A stretch of 64,000 nt of DNA from Propionibacteriaceae bacterium ZF39 (GTDB lineage Bacteria > Actinomycetota > Actinomycetes > Propionibacteriales > Propionibacteriaceae), in assembly GCA_039565995.1 (NCBI GenBank), contig CP154795.1, forward strand, positions 3,906,001 through 3,970,000. The letters are read 5' to 3'. The notes below the pieces were generated by a model, which saw only the letters and a program-made list of their open reading frames with translations, ran no database searches and was not told the origin of the DNA. This document shows, piece by piece, positions 47,447-58,620 of this stretch. The position numbers and the translations under genes are program-made. Each line of letters opens with the position of its first letter. The first letter of the stretch is position 1.

Positions 47447-47637
47447 GCCGTCATCGTGGCACGACGGACCGACAGTTTCGGACGCCGAGGCGAGAAGAAG
47501 TCGAGGATCAGTCCCGGCAGTCGCCGGGCCCGCTCGGGCTTCGGGAGTTCGGCGGCGTGGCGGGCTTCGTCTGCCCTGGCGTACGCCTCGTGGATCTGGT
47601 GGTTGTGGAGTTGCAGATGCAGATATTCGTTGTTCAT
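47443..47637 (-). CDS. small conserved actinobacterial protein, 64 residues
   Basis: Starts MNNEYLHLQLHNHQIHEAYA, a form seen at the start of many short actinobacterial proteins, with a helical charged middle and RRLPGLILDFFSPRRPK near the end. GGAG precedes the ATG closely. Its stop overlaps the LAL regulator start by 4 bp (ATGA), so it heads that operon. Function unknown. Confidence 0.6.
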   Translation of the reverse strand: MNNEYLHLQLHNHQIHEAYARADEARHAAELPKPERARRLPGLILDFFSPRRPKLSVRRATMTA

Positions 47638-47685
47638 ATCTCCACGGTGCCCCTAAGACGCAGGGCGGCGCATCGGATTATTTCC

Positions 47686-48387
47686 CTATCCCTGGCCCAC
47701 GAGCTGCCTCTGAGGTAGCTCAGAGGCCGGCTCCGCCTCGATCGCCGTCTGCCAATGCCCCAGGGACGAGCGCAGCACCAGAACGGAGGGCACGCCGAAG
47801 ACGCCCACGAAGACCAGGCCCGAGGCGTACGCCATCCAGGGCCCCAGCGCCGACCCCGCGAATTCGAGCGGGACCCAGACGATGAGGGCGATGCCGAGCC
47901 AGAGCGGCCCGAGCTTCGAGCGGATGAGCGCCACGCCGAGCAGGACATAGCCGATCACCATCGCCAGCGTCCCGAGAGCCATGAACGGGAACACCGCACC
48001 GGACGACTGGGCGCGGTCGAGGAGTTGGGCGTACGCGGCGTGGTTGGCCGGGTCGGCCGCCATCGGCAGCATCAACAGATTGACCCCGCCCCACACCGCG
48101 TGGCCGAAGCAACTCAGCACCAGCAGCGCCCCGGCCAAGGGCGCGAGGATCGGCGTACTCGAGCGCAGGAGGTGGGCCAGGCCGGCGTACCCGACAGCCA
48201 AGAACACCTGGGCAAGCACGAATCCCACCGTGGAGACGGTGGCGGTTCCGGAGGCGGCGATAGCGGCCAGCCACTCCTGGGTCGAGCCGGAGAAGTCGGG
48301 CATCAGGGCCATGCTGCCGGCGGTGAGAACGGTGCCGACCCCCAGCGAGGTGGCGACGAGCGCGCGGGTGAAATGTGCCTGTTTCAT
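47686..48387 (-). CDS. multi-pass membrane protein (DUF4386/DUF998-like)
   Basis: A 233-residue protein with six hydrophobic segments and short loops, for example GTVLTAGSMALMPDFSG and GLVFVGVFGVPSVLVLRSSLGHW. It is divergent from a two-component system, a common arrangement in which the sensor controls such a protein. ATG at 48387 has GAGGA 6 nt upstream. No biochemical role is known. Confidence 0.6.
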   Translation of the reverse strand: MKQAHFTRALVATSLGVGTVLTAGSMALMPDFSGSTQEWLAAIAASGTATVSTVGFVLAQVFLAVGYAGLAHLLRSSTPILAPLAGALLVLSCFGHAVWGGVNLLMLPMAADPANHAAYAQLLDRAQSSGAVFPFMALGTLAMVIGYVLLGVALIRSKLGPLWLGIALIVWVPLEFAGSALGPWMAYASGLVFVGVFGVPSVLVLRSSLGHWQTAIEAEPASELPQRQLVGQG

Positions 48388-48517
48388 GATCATTCCTCTC
48401 GTGGTCGCGCCGGATCGGCGCTGATTCGAGAGTGCGGTTGCCACGGGTTGATCGGGTACGCCTGTGGGTCGTCACAGCGATCAACTTTCGGATGACGACA
48501 CCCGGCAGGTCCCGACC

Positions 48518-48523
48518 TACATT
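48518..48523 (+). promoter_or_regulatory. -10 element of a leaderless promoter (histidine kinase)
   Basis: TACATT fits TANNNT and lies 6 nt before the GTG at 48530; it supports this start over the ATG at 48563 or the longer open frame. Confidence 0.5.
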
Positions 48524-48529
48524 GATCGT

Positions 48530-49714
48530 GTGACCATCAGGACGCCGGCGCGTGCCGCGCGCATGACCAGGGGCAATTGGGCAGTCGACCTCGGCATCGC
48601 ACTGCTGCTCATCGTCGTGGGGCTCGTCGAAGTGTGGCTGCCGATGGAGTCGGTCTATGGCGATGGGTCGGCGGTGATCAGCACGCTCGGCATCGTGGTC
48701 TTCAACGTACTGCTCAGCCAGCGTCGAGCCCGGCCGTGGATCGCCCTGTCCTCTCTGCTGGTCTGGCCGGTGCTGGGGCTAAGCCAGGGCGGGAATCTGC
48801 AGGTGATGTTCTTCGGCCAGCTCGTGCCGCTGATGGTGCTGGTGTTCTCAGTCGCACGGTTCGCGCAGGGCCCGCTGCGGTGGATCGGCCCGTTGTGCGG
48901 GATCGTCTTCGTCGCGGTCGCCGACCTGTTCATGCCGCTGCTGAGGTCTCCCAACGAGCTGATCTTCCACTGGGGCAACATCGTCCTCGCGTTCCTGCTC
49001 GGGCTGGCGCTGCGGATCTCGGCCGAGCGGGCCGCGGCCGAGGCCGTCCGCGCGACTCTGGCCGAATCGACCGCGCGCGAGCAGGCCCTGGTGGCGGTGA
49101 GCGAGGAGCGGGCGCGCATCGCCCGGGAACTGCATGACATCGTCGCCCATTCGGTCAGCGTCATGGTCGTGCAGGCCGGTGCCGCCGAACAGATGGTTGC
49201 CGACGATCCGGCGTACGCCCGGCGCGCGCTGGGGACGATCAGAACGACCGGGTCGGGGGCTCTGGCCGAGATGCGGCGGCTCGTGACGATGCTGCGCGAT
49301 CCCGAGTCGGACGCGGACCTGGCACCGCAACCCGGAGTCGATTCCTTGACCGACCTCATCAGGGCGGCCGAGGGAGCAGGGTTTCACGTGGAACTGAAGG
49401 TGACCGGTGAGCGACCGGACCTACCCGCCGGGCTTGACCTGACCGTGTATCGGATCGTGCAGGAGGCGTTGACGAACGTACGCCGGCACTCGCTCGCCCG
49501 GCAGGCCCAGGTGGAGCTCGACTTCGGATCCGAGGCCCTGGAGATCGTCGTGACGGATCCGGGACCTGCTCGAGGTTCGGCCCACGGTGGGTCCGGGCAT
49601 GGGCTGGTAGGCATGCGTGAACGCGTCGCCTTGTTCGGCGGACGGGTCTCGGCGGAAGCGACCGGGGACGGATTCGAGGTACGCGCGGTGTTGCCCCTGG
49701 AGCGTGTGGGATGA
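48530..49714 (+). CDS. two-component sensor histidine kinase (DesK/NarX class)
   Basis: A 394-residue kinase with four to six N-terminal helices (IALLLIVVGLVEVWL, FFGQLVPLMVLVFSVARF and others), the HisKA_3 box ERARIARELHDIVAHSVSVMVVQA with the phospho-accepting His, and an ATPase domain with VYRIVQEALTNVRRHS, VTDPGPARGS and GHGLVGMRERVALFGG. The partner regulator overlaps its stop by 4 bp. GTG start with a leaderless promoter. Confidence 0.9.
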   Translation: MTIRTPARAARMTRGNWAVDLGIALLLIVVGLVEVWLPMESVYGDGSAVISTLGIVVFNVLLSQRRARPWIALSSLLVWPVLGLSQGGNLQVMFFGQLVPLMVLVFSVARFAQGPLRWIGPLCGIVFVAVADLFMPLLRSPNELIFHWGNIVLAFLLGLALRISAERAAAEAVRATLAESTAREQALVAVSEERARIARELHDIVAHSVSVMVVQAGAAEQMVADDPAYARRALGTIRTTGSGALAEMRRLVTMLRDPESDADLAPQPGVDSLTDLIRAAEGAGFHVELKVTGERPDLPAGLDLTVYRIVQEALTNVRRHSLARQAQVELDFGSEALEIVVTDPGPARGSAHGGSGHGLVGMRERVALFGGRVSAEATGDGFEVRAVLPLERVG

Positions 49715-50373
49715 ACGCCGACCCGCTCCGCGTACTCGTCGTCGACGACCAGGAACTCGTCCGCCTCGGCTTCCGGTTGATCCTCGAACGGGCGGGGCTT
49801 GAGGTAGTCGGTGAGGCCGGGGACGGGCTCGAGGCCGTGGAACTGGTCCGGGAGCATCGGCCCGATGTGGTGCTGATGGACATCCGGATGGCCCGACTGG
49901 ACGGTGTCGAGGCGACCCGGCGGATCGGCGAGCTCGTCGGTCCGCGGCCGCGGGTCCTGGTGCTGACGACGTTCGATCTGGATGAATATGTATACAACGC
50001 AGTACGGGCCGGAGCCTCCGGGTTCCTGTTGAAGGATGTGCCGCCCGATGACCTGGTGCATGCGGTGCGGGTCGTCGCGAGGGGTGAATCCATGCTCGCG
50101 CCGACGTTGATCGCCCGGCTGCTCGACCGGTTCACCGCGCGGCCGCCCGTGGCGGAACGACCCGCGGAACTGGCCGAGTTGACCGATCGCGAACTCGAGA
50201 TCGCCCGGCTCGTCGCCCGTGGCTTGTCCAACGCCGAGATCGGCGCACGGCTCTTTCTGAGCGAGGCGACGGTCAAGACCTATGTCTCGCGCCTGCTTGC
50301 CAAGCTGCACCTGCGCGATCGCGTCCAGGTCGCCGTCCTGGCGTACCGGACCGGGCTCGTGCCACTCGACTGA
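49711..50373 (+). CDS. NarL/LuxR-family response regulator
   Basis: A 220-residue regulator. Receiver: VVDDQELVRLGF, phospho-accepting Asp in DVVLMDIRMARLDGV, and Lys in GFLLKDVPPDD. HTH: LTDRELEIARLVARGLSNAEIGARLFLSEATVKTYVSRLLAKL. It overlaps the kinase by ATGA. Likely target is the divergent membrane gene, by analogy with similar pairs. Confidence 0.93.
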   Translation: MNADPLRVLVVDDQELVRLGFRLILERAGLEVVGEAGDGLEAVELVREHRPDVVLMDIRMARLDGVEATRRIGELVGPRPRVLVLTTFDLDEYVYNAVRAGASGFLLKDVPPDDLVHAVRVVARGESMLAPTLIARLLDRFTARPPVAERPAELAELTDRELEIARLVARGLSNAEIGARLFLSEATVKTYVSRLLAKLHLRDRVQVAVLAYRTGLVPLD

Positions 50374-50421
50374 CGAACTATTGGGGATTCTGGCTGCTTC
50401 CGTAGAGTCGCCGATATTCGA

Positions 50422-50835
50422 TCAGCGAGCGATGGGCTCCACGTCCAGCGACGCGAGCAGAGCCAGGACTCGCTGCTTGATGTCGTCGCGGATGGGGCGC
50501 ACGGAATCGACGCCCTTGCCGGCCGGATCCTCCAGGACCCAGTCCTCGTAGCGCTTGCCCGGATAGTATGGACAGGTGTCGCCACAGCCCATGGTGATCA
50601 CGACATCGGACGCCTCGACGGCCTCGTTGGTCAGGATCTTGGGCTGCTCGGCCGACATATCGATGCCTTCCTCGAGCATCGCCTCGACCGCAGCGGGGTT
50701 CACCTGGTCGCCCGGCGCGGAGCCGGCCGAGCGGACCTCGACCCGACCGCCGGAGAGGGCGAGGGTGTACGCCGCAGCCATCTGGGAGCGACCGGCGTTG
50801 TGGATGCAGACATAGAGCACGCTGGGCTTGGACAT
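50422..50835 (-). CDS. arsC: arsenate reductase, low-molecular-weight phosphatase type
   Basis: A 137-residue arsenate reductase that makes As(III) for export. The anion loop VCIHNAGRSQM carries the nucleophilic Cys and the Arg of the P-loop; further Cys are in ITMGCGDTCPYYPG, which relay the disulphide. AGAAGGAA precedes the ATG. It lies 17 bp after the arsenite exporter, in the same operon. Confidence 0.93.
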   Translation of the reverse strand: MSKPSVLYVCIHNAGRSQMAAAYTLALSGGRVEVRSAGSAPGDQVNPAAVEAMLEEGIDMSAEQPKILTNEAVEASDVVITMGCGDTCPYYPGKRYEDWVLEDPAGKGVDSVRPIRDDIKQRVLALLASLDVEPIAR

Positions 50836-50852
50836 GGTGTTCCTTCTTGTGA

Positions 50853-51944
50853 TCAGTCGACGGGAACGGTCGGATCGCCGGCCCAGAACTTCCGGCCGGC
50901 CCACTTGGCGACATAAACGAGGGCAACGAGGACGGGCACCTCGATCAGCGGTCCGACGACACCTGCGAGGGCCTGGCCGGATGTGATGCCGAATGTGCCG
51001 ATGGCGACGGCGATGGCGAGCTCGAAGTTGTTGCCGGCGGCGGTCATGGACACGGACGTCGACTTCGCGTAGTTGAGGCCGGAGAGCTTGGACAGGACCA
51101 TGGCCCCGCCGAACATCACGACGAAGTACGCCAGCAGCGGCAGCGCGATCCGGGCCACGGCGAGCGGTTGCGACGTGATCGCCTCACCCTGCAGCGCGAA
51201 CAGCAGGACGATCGTGAAGAGCAGGCCGATCAGCGCCCAGGGGCCGATCTTCGGGAGGAACTTCTCCTCGTACCACTCCCGGCCCTTCGCCCGCTCGCCG
51301 AGCGTACGCGTCAGATATCCGGCCACCAGAGGGATGCCGAGGAACACCACAACGCTCAGCACGATCGCCCAGAACGAGAACTCCGCCGACGTCGTCGACA
51401 GGCCGAGCCAACCCGGCAGGATCTGCAGATAGAACCAACCGAGCACGCCGAACATCAGCACCTGGAAGACCGAGTTGATCGCGACCAGGACCGCCGCGGC
51501 CTCCCGGTCACCGCAGGCGAGGTCGTTCCAGATGAACACCATCGCGATGCAGCGGGCAAGACCGACGATGATCAGGCCGGTGCGATATTCGGGCAGATCG
51601 GGCAACAGCAGCCAGGCCAGGGAGAACATCAGCGCCGGGCCGACGAGCCAGTTGAGCACGAGCGACAGCACCATCAGCTTGCGGTCGCCGGTGACCCGGT
51701 TGATCTCGGTGTAGCGGACCTTGGCCAGCACCGGATACATCATCACGAGCAGGCCGATGGCGATCGGGACCGAGATGTTGGCGATCTTGATGGAGTCGAG
51801 CGCGGCGTTGAGGCCGGGGAACGTACGCCCCAGCAGGAGCCCCAGGGCCATCGCCGCCAGGATCCACACTGCGAGGAAGCGGTCGAGAACCGACATCCTG
51901 GAGATGACCGATTCGTGCTGATCGGGCTGGGTGATCGTGCTCAT
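50853..51944 (-). CDS. acr3: ACR3-family arsenite efflux transporter
   Basis: A 363-residue membrane protein with about ten helices: MSVLDRFLAVWILAAMALGL, NISVPIAIGLLVMMYPVL, LARCIAMVFIWNDLACGD (the key Cys of ACR3), SMTAAGNNFELAIAVAIGTFG. GAAGGG precedes the ATG. It pumps arsenite out in place of ArsB. Divergent from arsR across a palindromic operator. Confidence 0.95.
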   Translation of the reverse strand: MSTITQPDQHESVISRMSVLDRFLAVWILAAMALGLLLGRTFPGLNAALDSIKIANISVPIAIGLLVMMYPVLAKVRYTEINRVTGDRKLMVLSLVLNWLVGPALMFSLAWLLLPDLPEYRTGLIIVGLARCIAMVFIWNDLACGDREAAAVLVAINSVFQVLMFGVLGWFYLQILPGWLGLSTTSAEFSFWAIVLSVVVFLGIPLVAGYLTRTLGERAKGREWYEEKFLPKIGPWALIGLLFTIVLLFALQGEAITSQPLAVARIALPLLAYFVVMFGGAMVLSKLSGLNYAKSTSVSMTAAGNNFELAIAVAIGTFGITSGQALAGVVGPLIEVPVLVALVYVAKWAGRKFWAGDPTVPVD

Positions 51945-51996
51945 CCGGGCAGACCCTTCACATTGATGACTGTCTATAGATCAGTCAACGCCATCT

Positions 51997-52012
51997 ATTG
52001 ACGTTAGTCAAT
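51997..52012. promoter_or_regulatory. ArsR operator
   Basis: ATTGAC-GTTA-GTCAAT is a perfect 6-bp inverted repeat. Its TTGACG serves as a -35 element for arsR (TACGCT -10 at 52019-52024, 15-bp spacer), so repressor binding would block that promoter. A looser dyad with GACTG/CAGTC arms lies 10-30 bp away toward acr3. Confidence 0.65.
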
Positions 52013-52018
52013 GTGACG

Positions 52019-52024
52019 TACGCT
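52019..52024 (+). promoter_or_regulatory. -10 element of arsR, leaderless
   Basis: TACGCT fits TANNNT and lies 7 nt before the ATG at 52032. Confidence 0.55.
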
Positions 52025-52031
52025 GGACGCC

Positions 52032-52364
52032 ATGACCGCCGAAGCCCACTGCGCCGAGACCACCGCCCAGGCCCTGCTGAGCGCCGATGATGCTGCGCGC
52101 TGGGCCAAGCTGTTCAAGGCGTTGAGTGACCCGACGCGGGTGCGGATCGTGGAGTACATCGCGAGCGACGACTGCGCGCAGGTCTGCGCCTGCCACCTGC
52201 CCGAGGCGCTCGGCATCTCGCAGCCGACCCTGTCGCACCACATGAAGAAGCTCGTCGACGCGGGCATTCTCACGCGTACGCAACGCGGCCGCTGGGCCGA
52301 CTATGCCGTCGACACCGACGTCCTCGCGCAGCTCCGCGCTTGGCCATCGAACTGCCGCTGCTGA
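52032..52364 (+). CDS. arsR: ArsR-family arsenic-responsive repressor
   Basis: A 110-residue repressor: LFKALSDPTRVRIVEYIAS, then the Cys cluster DDCAQVCACHLPEAL for As(III) coordination, and recognition helix GISQPTLSHHMKKLVDAGILTRTQRGRWADY. It ends NCRCC-type (SNCRC). Contrast the His-tailed metal sensor at 20760-21068. It shares its stop region, base for base, with the convergent CitE gene. Confidence 0.95.
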   Translation: MTAEAHCAETTAQALLSADDAARWAKLFKALSDPTRVRIVEYIASDDCAQVCACHLPEALGISQPTLSHHMKKLVDAGILTRTQRGRWADYAVDTDVLAQLRAWPSNCRC

Positions 52365-53255
52365 TCAGTCCACGTTGGGCAGACGGCGGATGATGGCCTC
52401 CGCCTGGCGATACATCGGACCATCGACCATGCGTCCGTCGACCTCGACCGCGCCACCCATCTCCTCGGCGGCGAGCACGCGCTGGGCCCAGTCGATATCG
52501 GCCTGGTTGGGGGTGTAGGCCTCCCGCACGATCGGCACCTGATCCGGGTGGATGCACGCGGTCGCCGCGAACCCCAGAGCAAACCCGTCCAGCGCCTCGA
52601 TCCGCTGACCCTCGGTGTCGGAGAAGTCCATGTGCACCCCATCAACGGCCCAGCGCCCGAACGCGGCCGCGGCCATCGCGACCCGAGCCCTCGCATAGCG
52701 CGGGACATCCCGATAGGCGCCGGCCCGCGTACCCACCGCAGCATGCAACGTCTCCGGCTCCCGTGACGCGTCCGGCACGGTGTGCGGCAGCGCGAAGCGA
52801 CTCGAGCGCCCGCCCATGGCTGCCACCAGATCCTCGGCGCCCCACATCATGCCGCCGCATCCGAGCGCCGACGCGATCTCCTCGGCGCGGACCACACCCA
52901 GCGGTGTTTCGACCAACGCGAGTACGCAGGCCTCGGTCCAGGCCGCGACGCTGGTGACGTGCTCGGCCGATTCGGTCTTGGCGAGCATGACGCAGGTGTA
53001 GTCCGTCTCCCGCACACACGCCAGGTCGGCCTCGTGGTCCGGGCTCCCGACCGGATTGACCCGCACGATCGTGCGCTCCGGGTCGAGGCGGCTGGCGGCG
53101 ATGGCGGCCCGGGCTGCGTCGCGATCCCGAGCGGGGACGGCGTCCTCGAGGTCGAGGATCACGGCATCGGAGCGCTCGGCCGCCTTCTCGAATCGGTCCG
53201 GGCGATTGCCCGGACAGAACAGCAGCGCCGGCCCCGGGGGCATCCACTTGCTCAC
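52365..53255 (-). CDS. CitE-like HMG-CoA/citramalyl-CoA lyase
   Basis: A 296-residue HpcH/HpaI-fold lyase. Motifs: LFCPGNRPDRFEKAAERSDAVILDLEDAVP (Asp/Glu metal site), RTIVRVNPVGSP, ALVETPLGVVRAEEIA and GMMWGAEDLVAAMGGR. In M. tuberculosis the orthologue Rv2498c cleaves (R)-HMG-CoA and citramalyl-CoA, serving leucine and itaconate breakdown. AAGGAG lies 5 nt before the GTG; the open frame extends much further without support. Last gene of the leucine operon. Confidence 0.87.
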   Translation of the reverse strand: MSKWMPPGPALLFCPGNRPDRFEKAAERSDAVILDLEDAVPARDRDAARAAIAASRLDPERTIVRVNPVGSPDHEADLACVRETDYTCVMLAKTESAEHVTSVAAWTEACVLALVETPLGVVRAEEIASALGCGGMMWGAEDLVAAMGGRSSRFALPHTVPDASREPETLHAAVGTRAGAYRDVPRYARARVAMAAAAFGRWAVDGVHMDFSDTEGQRIEALDGFALGFAATACIHPDQVPIVREAYTPNQADIDWAQRVLAAEEMGGAVEVDGRMVDGPMYRQAEAIIRRLPNVD

Positions 53256-53257
53256 GA

Positions 53258-53764
53258 TCACTCCTTGGTCGAATCGCTCGGCGGCTCCGGTCGCATACGC
53301 ACCAACGTCGTCCGCACCGCCCGGGCCACCAGCTTTCCATGTTGATTGTGGCCGAGGTGTTCGAGGGTGACGATCCCGGTGCCCGGTCGCGAGTTCGAGG
53401 CCCGTTTGGCCAGACAGACCGTCTCGGCATAGAGCGTGTCGCCGTGGAAAACCGGCGCGGGAAACGTCACCTCGCTGAACCCAAGATTCGCCACGATCGT
53501 GCCCTGCGTGAGCTGCGCGACCGACAGCCCGACCAGCGTCGACAGCGTGTGCATCGAGTTCATCAGCCGTTCGCCGCCGAACTCCGGCTGCTCCGCCGCC
53601 CACGCCGCATCGAGATGCAGCGACTGCGTGTTCATCGTCAGCGTCGTGAACAGCACGTTGTCGGCCTCGGTCATGGTGCGGCCGGGGCGATGAAGGTACG
53701 CCGTCCCCACCTCGTATTCCTCGAACCACAGCCCACGCTGCACGACCTCCCGGCGGTCACTCAT
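53258..53764 (-). CDS. MaoC-family hydratase
   Basis: A 168-residue hot-dog-fold hydratase of the beta-methylmalyl-CoA/mesaconyl-CoA type: GRTMTEADNVLFTTLTMNTQSLHLD is the catalytic Asp/His region. It corresponds by position to Rv2499c. It overlaps the dehydrogenase gene by 8 bp and precedes the CitE lyase by 2 bp. Its substrate in leucine or itaconate breakdown is inferred. Confidence 0.85.
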   Translation of the reverse strand: MSDRREVVQRGLWFEEYEVGTAYLHRPGRTMTEADNVLFTTLTMNTQSLHLDAAWAAEQPEFGGERLMNSMHTLSTLVGLSVAQLTQGTIVANLGFSEVTFPAPVFHGDTLYAETVCLAKRASNSRPGTGIVTLEHLGHNQHGKLVARAVRTTLVRMRPEPPSDSTKE

Positions 53765-54908
53765 CGTTGAGCCCCAGCTCGCGGGCGATCAGCATGAGCT
53801 GCACCTCACTCGTTCCCTCCCCGATCTCCAGCACCTTCGAATCGCGATAGTGCCGCGCGACGGCGTACTCATTCATGAATCCATAGCCCCCGTGCACCTG
53901 CGTCGCATCGCGCGCGTTGTCCATGGCCGCCTCCGAGCTGAGCAGCTTCGCGATCGCGGCGTCCTTCTTGAACGGCTTGCCGGCGAGCATGAGGCGGGCG
54001 ACGGAGTAGTAGAGCGAGCGGGACGCGTACGCCCGTGCCTCCATCCGCGCGATCCGGAACCCGACCGCCTGATGCGCACCGATGGGGCGGCCGAAGGTGC
54101 GGCGCTCCCTGGCGTACCGCACCGATTCGTCCACGCACCCCTGCGCGGCCCCGGTCGCCAGCGCCGAGATCGCGATGCGGCCCTCGTCGAGGATCGACAG
54201 GAAGTTGGCGTAACCGCGGCCGCGCTCGCCGAGGAGGTTGGCTTCGGGTACGCGGCAGTCGACGAACGTGAGCGGATGGGTGTCGGAGGCGCGCCAGCCG
54301 ACCTTGTCGTACGCCGGCTCGACCGTGAATCCCGGCGTCCCGCTCGGCACGATGATCGCGGAGATCTCCTTGGAGCCGTTGGGGCGCTGCCCGGTCACGG
54401 CCGTCACGATGACCAGGCTCGTGATGTCGGTGCCGGAGTTGGTGATGAACTGCTTGGCGCCGTTGATGACCCATTCGTCGTTCTCGAGCCGGGCGGTCGT
54501 GCGGGTCTCGCCGGCGTGCGAACCGGCCTCGGGTTCGGTCAGGCCAAAGCCGGCGATCCGGCGGCCGGCGATGAGATCGGGGAGCCATTCCTGCTTCTGC
54601 TCCTCGGTGCCGAAGCGGAAGATCGGCATGGCGCCCAGGGAGACGCCGGCCTCGAGCGTGATCGCCACCGATTGATCGATCCGGCCGAGTTCCTCGAGGG
54701 CCAGCGACAGGGCGAAATAGTCAGCGCCCTGACCGCCGTACTCCTCCGGGAACGGCAGCCCGAACAGCCCCATCCGGCCCATGCGCTCGACGATGTCGTA
54801 GGGGAACGAGTGCGTCCGGTCCAGCTCCGCCACCACGGGCGCGACCACCTCGTCGGCAAAGTCCGCGACCGTCGCCTTCAGGTCTGCGTAATGCTCCTCC
54901 AGTTCCAT
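53757..54908 (-). CDS. acyl-CoA dehydrogenase, probably isovaleryl-CoA
   Basis: A 383-residue FAD enzyme: LFGLPFPEEYGGQGADYFAL, GFGLTEPEAGSH (FAD contact), NGAKQFITNSGTD, then DATQVHGGYGFMNEYAVARHYRDSKVLEIGEGTSEVQLMLIAREL with the catalytic Glu in the last stretch. Position between MCC alpha and MaoC matches fadE19 of M. tuberculosis, so isovaleryl-CoA to methylcrotonyl-CoA is the best guess. It has a 1-bp gap to the preceding gene. Confidence 0.9.
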   Translation of the reverse strand: MELEEHYADLKATVADFADEVVAPVVAELDRTHSFPYDIVERMGRMGLFGLPFPEEYGGQGADYFALSLALEELGRIDQSVAITLEAGVSLGAMPIFRFGTEEQKQEWLPDLIAGRRIAGFGLTEPEAGSHAGETRTTARLENDEWVINGAKQFITNSGTDITSLVIVTAVTGQRPNGSKEISAIIVPSGTPGFTVEPAYDKVGWRASDTHPLTFVDCRVPEANLLGERGRGYANFLSILDEGRIAISALATGAAQGCVDESVRYARERRTFGRPIGAHQAVGFRIARMEARAYASRSLYYSVARLMLAGKPFKKDAAIAKLLSSEAAMDNARDATQVHGGYGFMNEYAVARHYRDSKVLEIGEGTSEVQLMLIARELGLNDE

Positions 54909-54909
54909 C

Positions 54910-56978
<2,069 letters not shown>

Positions 56979-56979
<1 letters not shown>

Positions 56980-58559
56980 CACATCCGGAAGACGCCGTAG
57001 TTGACGGGCTCCAGCGGGGCGGCCCCGGCGACGGACAGCGCGAGCCCCAGCACCGTGCGCGTGTCGGCCGGATCGATGATGCCGTCGTCCCAGAGTCGGG
57101 CGGTGGAGTAGTAGGGCGTCGACTGCCGCTCGAACTGCTCGCGGATCGGAGCGGTGAACTGCTCCTGGTCCTCGGCACTCCATTCCCCCCCGCGCCGACG
57201 CACCTGGTTCTCCCGGACGGTCGCCAACGTGTCCGCGGCCTGCGCGCCGCCCATCACCGCGATCCGGGCGTTGGGCCACATCCAGAGGAACCTCGGGTCG
57301 TAGGCCCGTCCGCACATCGAATAGTTGCCCGCCCCGAAGCTGCCACCGATGACGACCGTGAACTTCGGGACCCGCGCGCAGGCCACCGCGGTCACCATCT
57401 TGGCGCCGTGTTTCGCAATGCCACCGGCCTCATAATCCCGACCCACCATGAAGCCCGTGATGTTCTGCAGGAAGACGAGCGGGATCATCCGGCGATCACA
57501 CAGCTCGATGAAGTGCGCGCCCTTCACCGCCGACTCCGAGAACAGCACGCCGTTCTTGGCGATGATTCCGACGGGATGTCCGTGCAGCCGGGCGAAGCCC
57601 GTCACGAGCGTCGTGCCGTAGTGCTCCTTGAACTCCGTGAACTCGCCCCCGTCGACGAGGGTCCGGATCACCTCGCGTACGTCATAGGGCGACCGTGCAT
57701 CGGTCGGCACCAGGTCATAGAGGTCGGTCTGCGGCCGGGGTGCGTCGACGACCGGCAGCATCTCCCACGGCGGATCAGGCGTCGGCGGTGTGGTCGCGAC
57801 GATCCGGCGTACGCGCATCAGCGCGTCATAGTCATCGTCGGCAAGATGATCGACGACCCCGGAGCGCCGGGCGTGCAGATCGCCCCCGCCCAGTTCCTCG
57901 GCCGTCACGTCCTCGCCCGTCGCGGCCTTCACCAGCGGCGGCCCCGCCAGGAAGATCGTCCCCTGATTGCGCACGATCACGGCCTCGTCCGACATCGCCG
58001 GCACATAGGCACCACCCGCCGTGCACGACCCGAGCACCGCCGCGATCTGCGGAATCCCGAGACTGCTCATCCGCGCCTGGTTGAAGAAGATGCGCCCGAA
58101 GTGATCCCGGTCGGGGAACACCTCATCCTGCTGCAGCAGCATCGCGCCACCGGAGTCGACGAGATAGACGCACGGCAGGCGGTTGGCCAGCGCGATCTCC
58201 TGGGCGCGGAGGTGCTTCTTGACCGTGATCGGATAGTAGGTCCCGCCCGACACCGTGGCGTCGTTCGCGATGACCAGGCACAGCCGCCCGGATACGCGTC
58301 CGATGCCGGCGATCACCCCAGCCGCGGGGGCCTTGCCCTCATAGAGATCCTCGGCAGCCAAAGGCGCGATCTCCAGGAACGGGCTCCCCGGATCGAGCAG
58401 CACATCGATGCGCTGCCGCGGGAGGAGCTTGCCGCGTTCCAGGTGTCGGGCCCGGGCCGATTCACCACCACCCAGGGCGGCGCGTTCGAGCCGCGTACGC
58501 AGGTCGGCGAGCAGGCTCTCGTGGGCCTGCCGGTGGGACTGCACGGGTACGCCGGTCAC
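56979..58559 (-). CDS. methylcrotonyl-CoA carboxylase beta (carboxyltransferase)
   Basis: A 526-residue carboxyltransferase. ClpP/crotonase-fold motifs: [69 protein letters not shown] and [38 protein letters not shown], typical of MCC-beta. GTG start with GGGAGG upstream. It heads an operon with the order of Rv2502c (accD1)-Rv2501c (accA1)-fadE19-MaoC-citE. Confidence 0.93.
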
Positions 58560-58620
58560 GCGCCACCTCCCACGCCTCAGGGCGTCCTCGCAGGTCACCC
58601 GGGCGTCATTGCCGCGGGCT

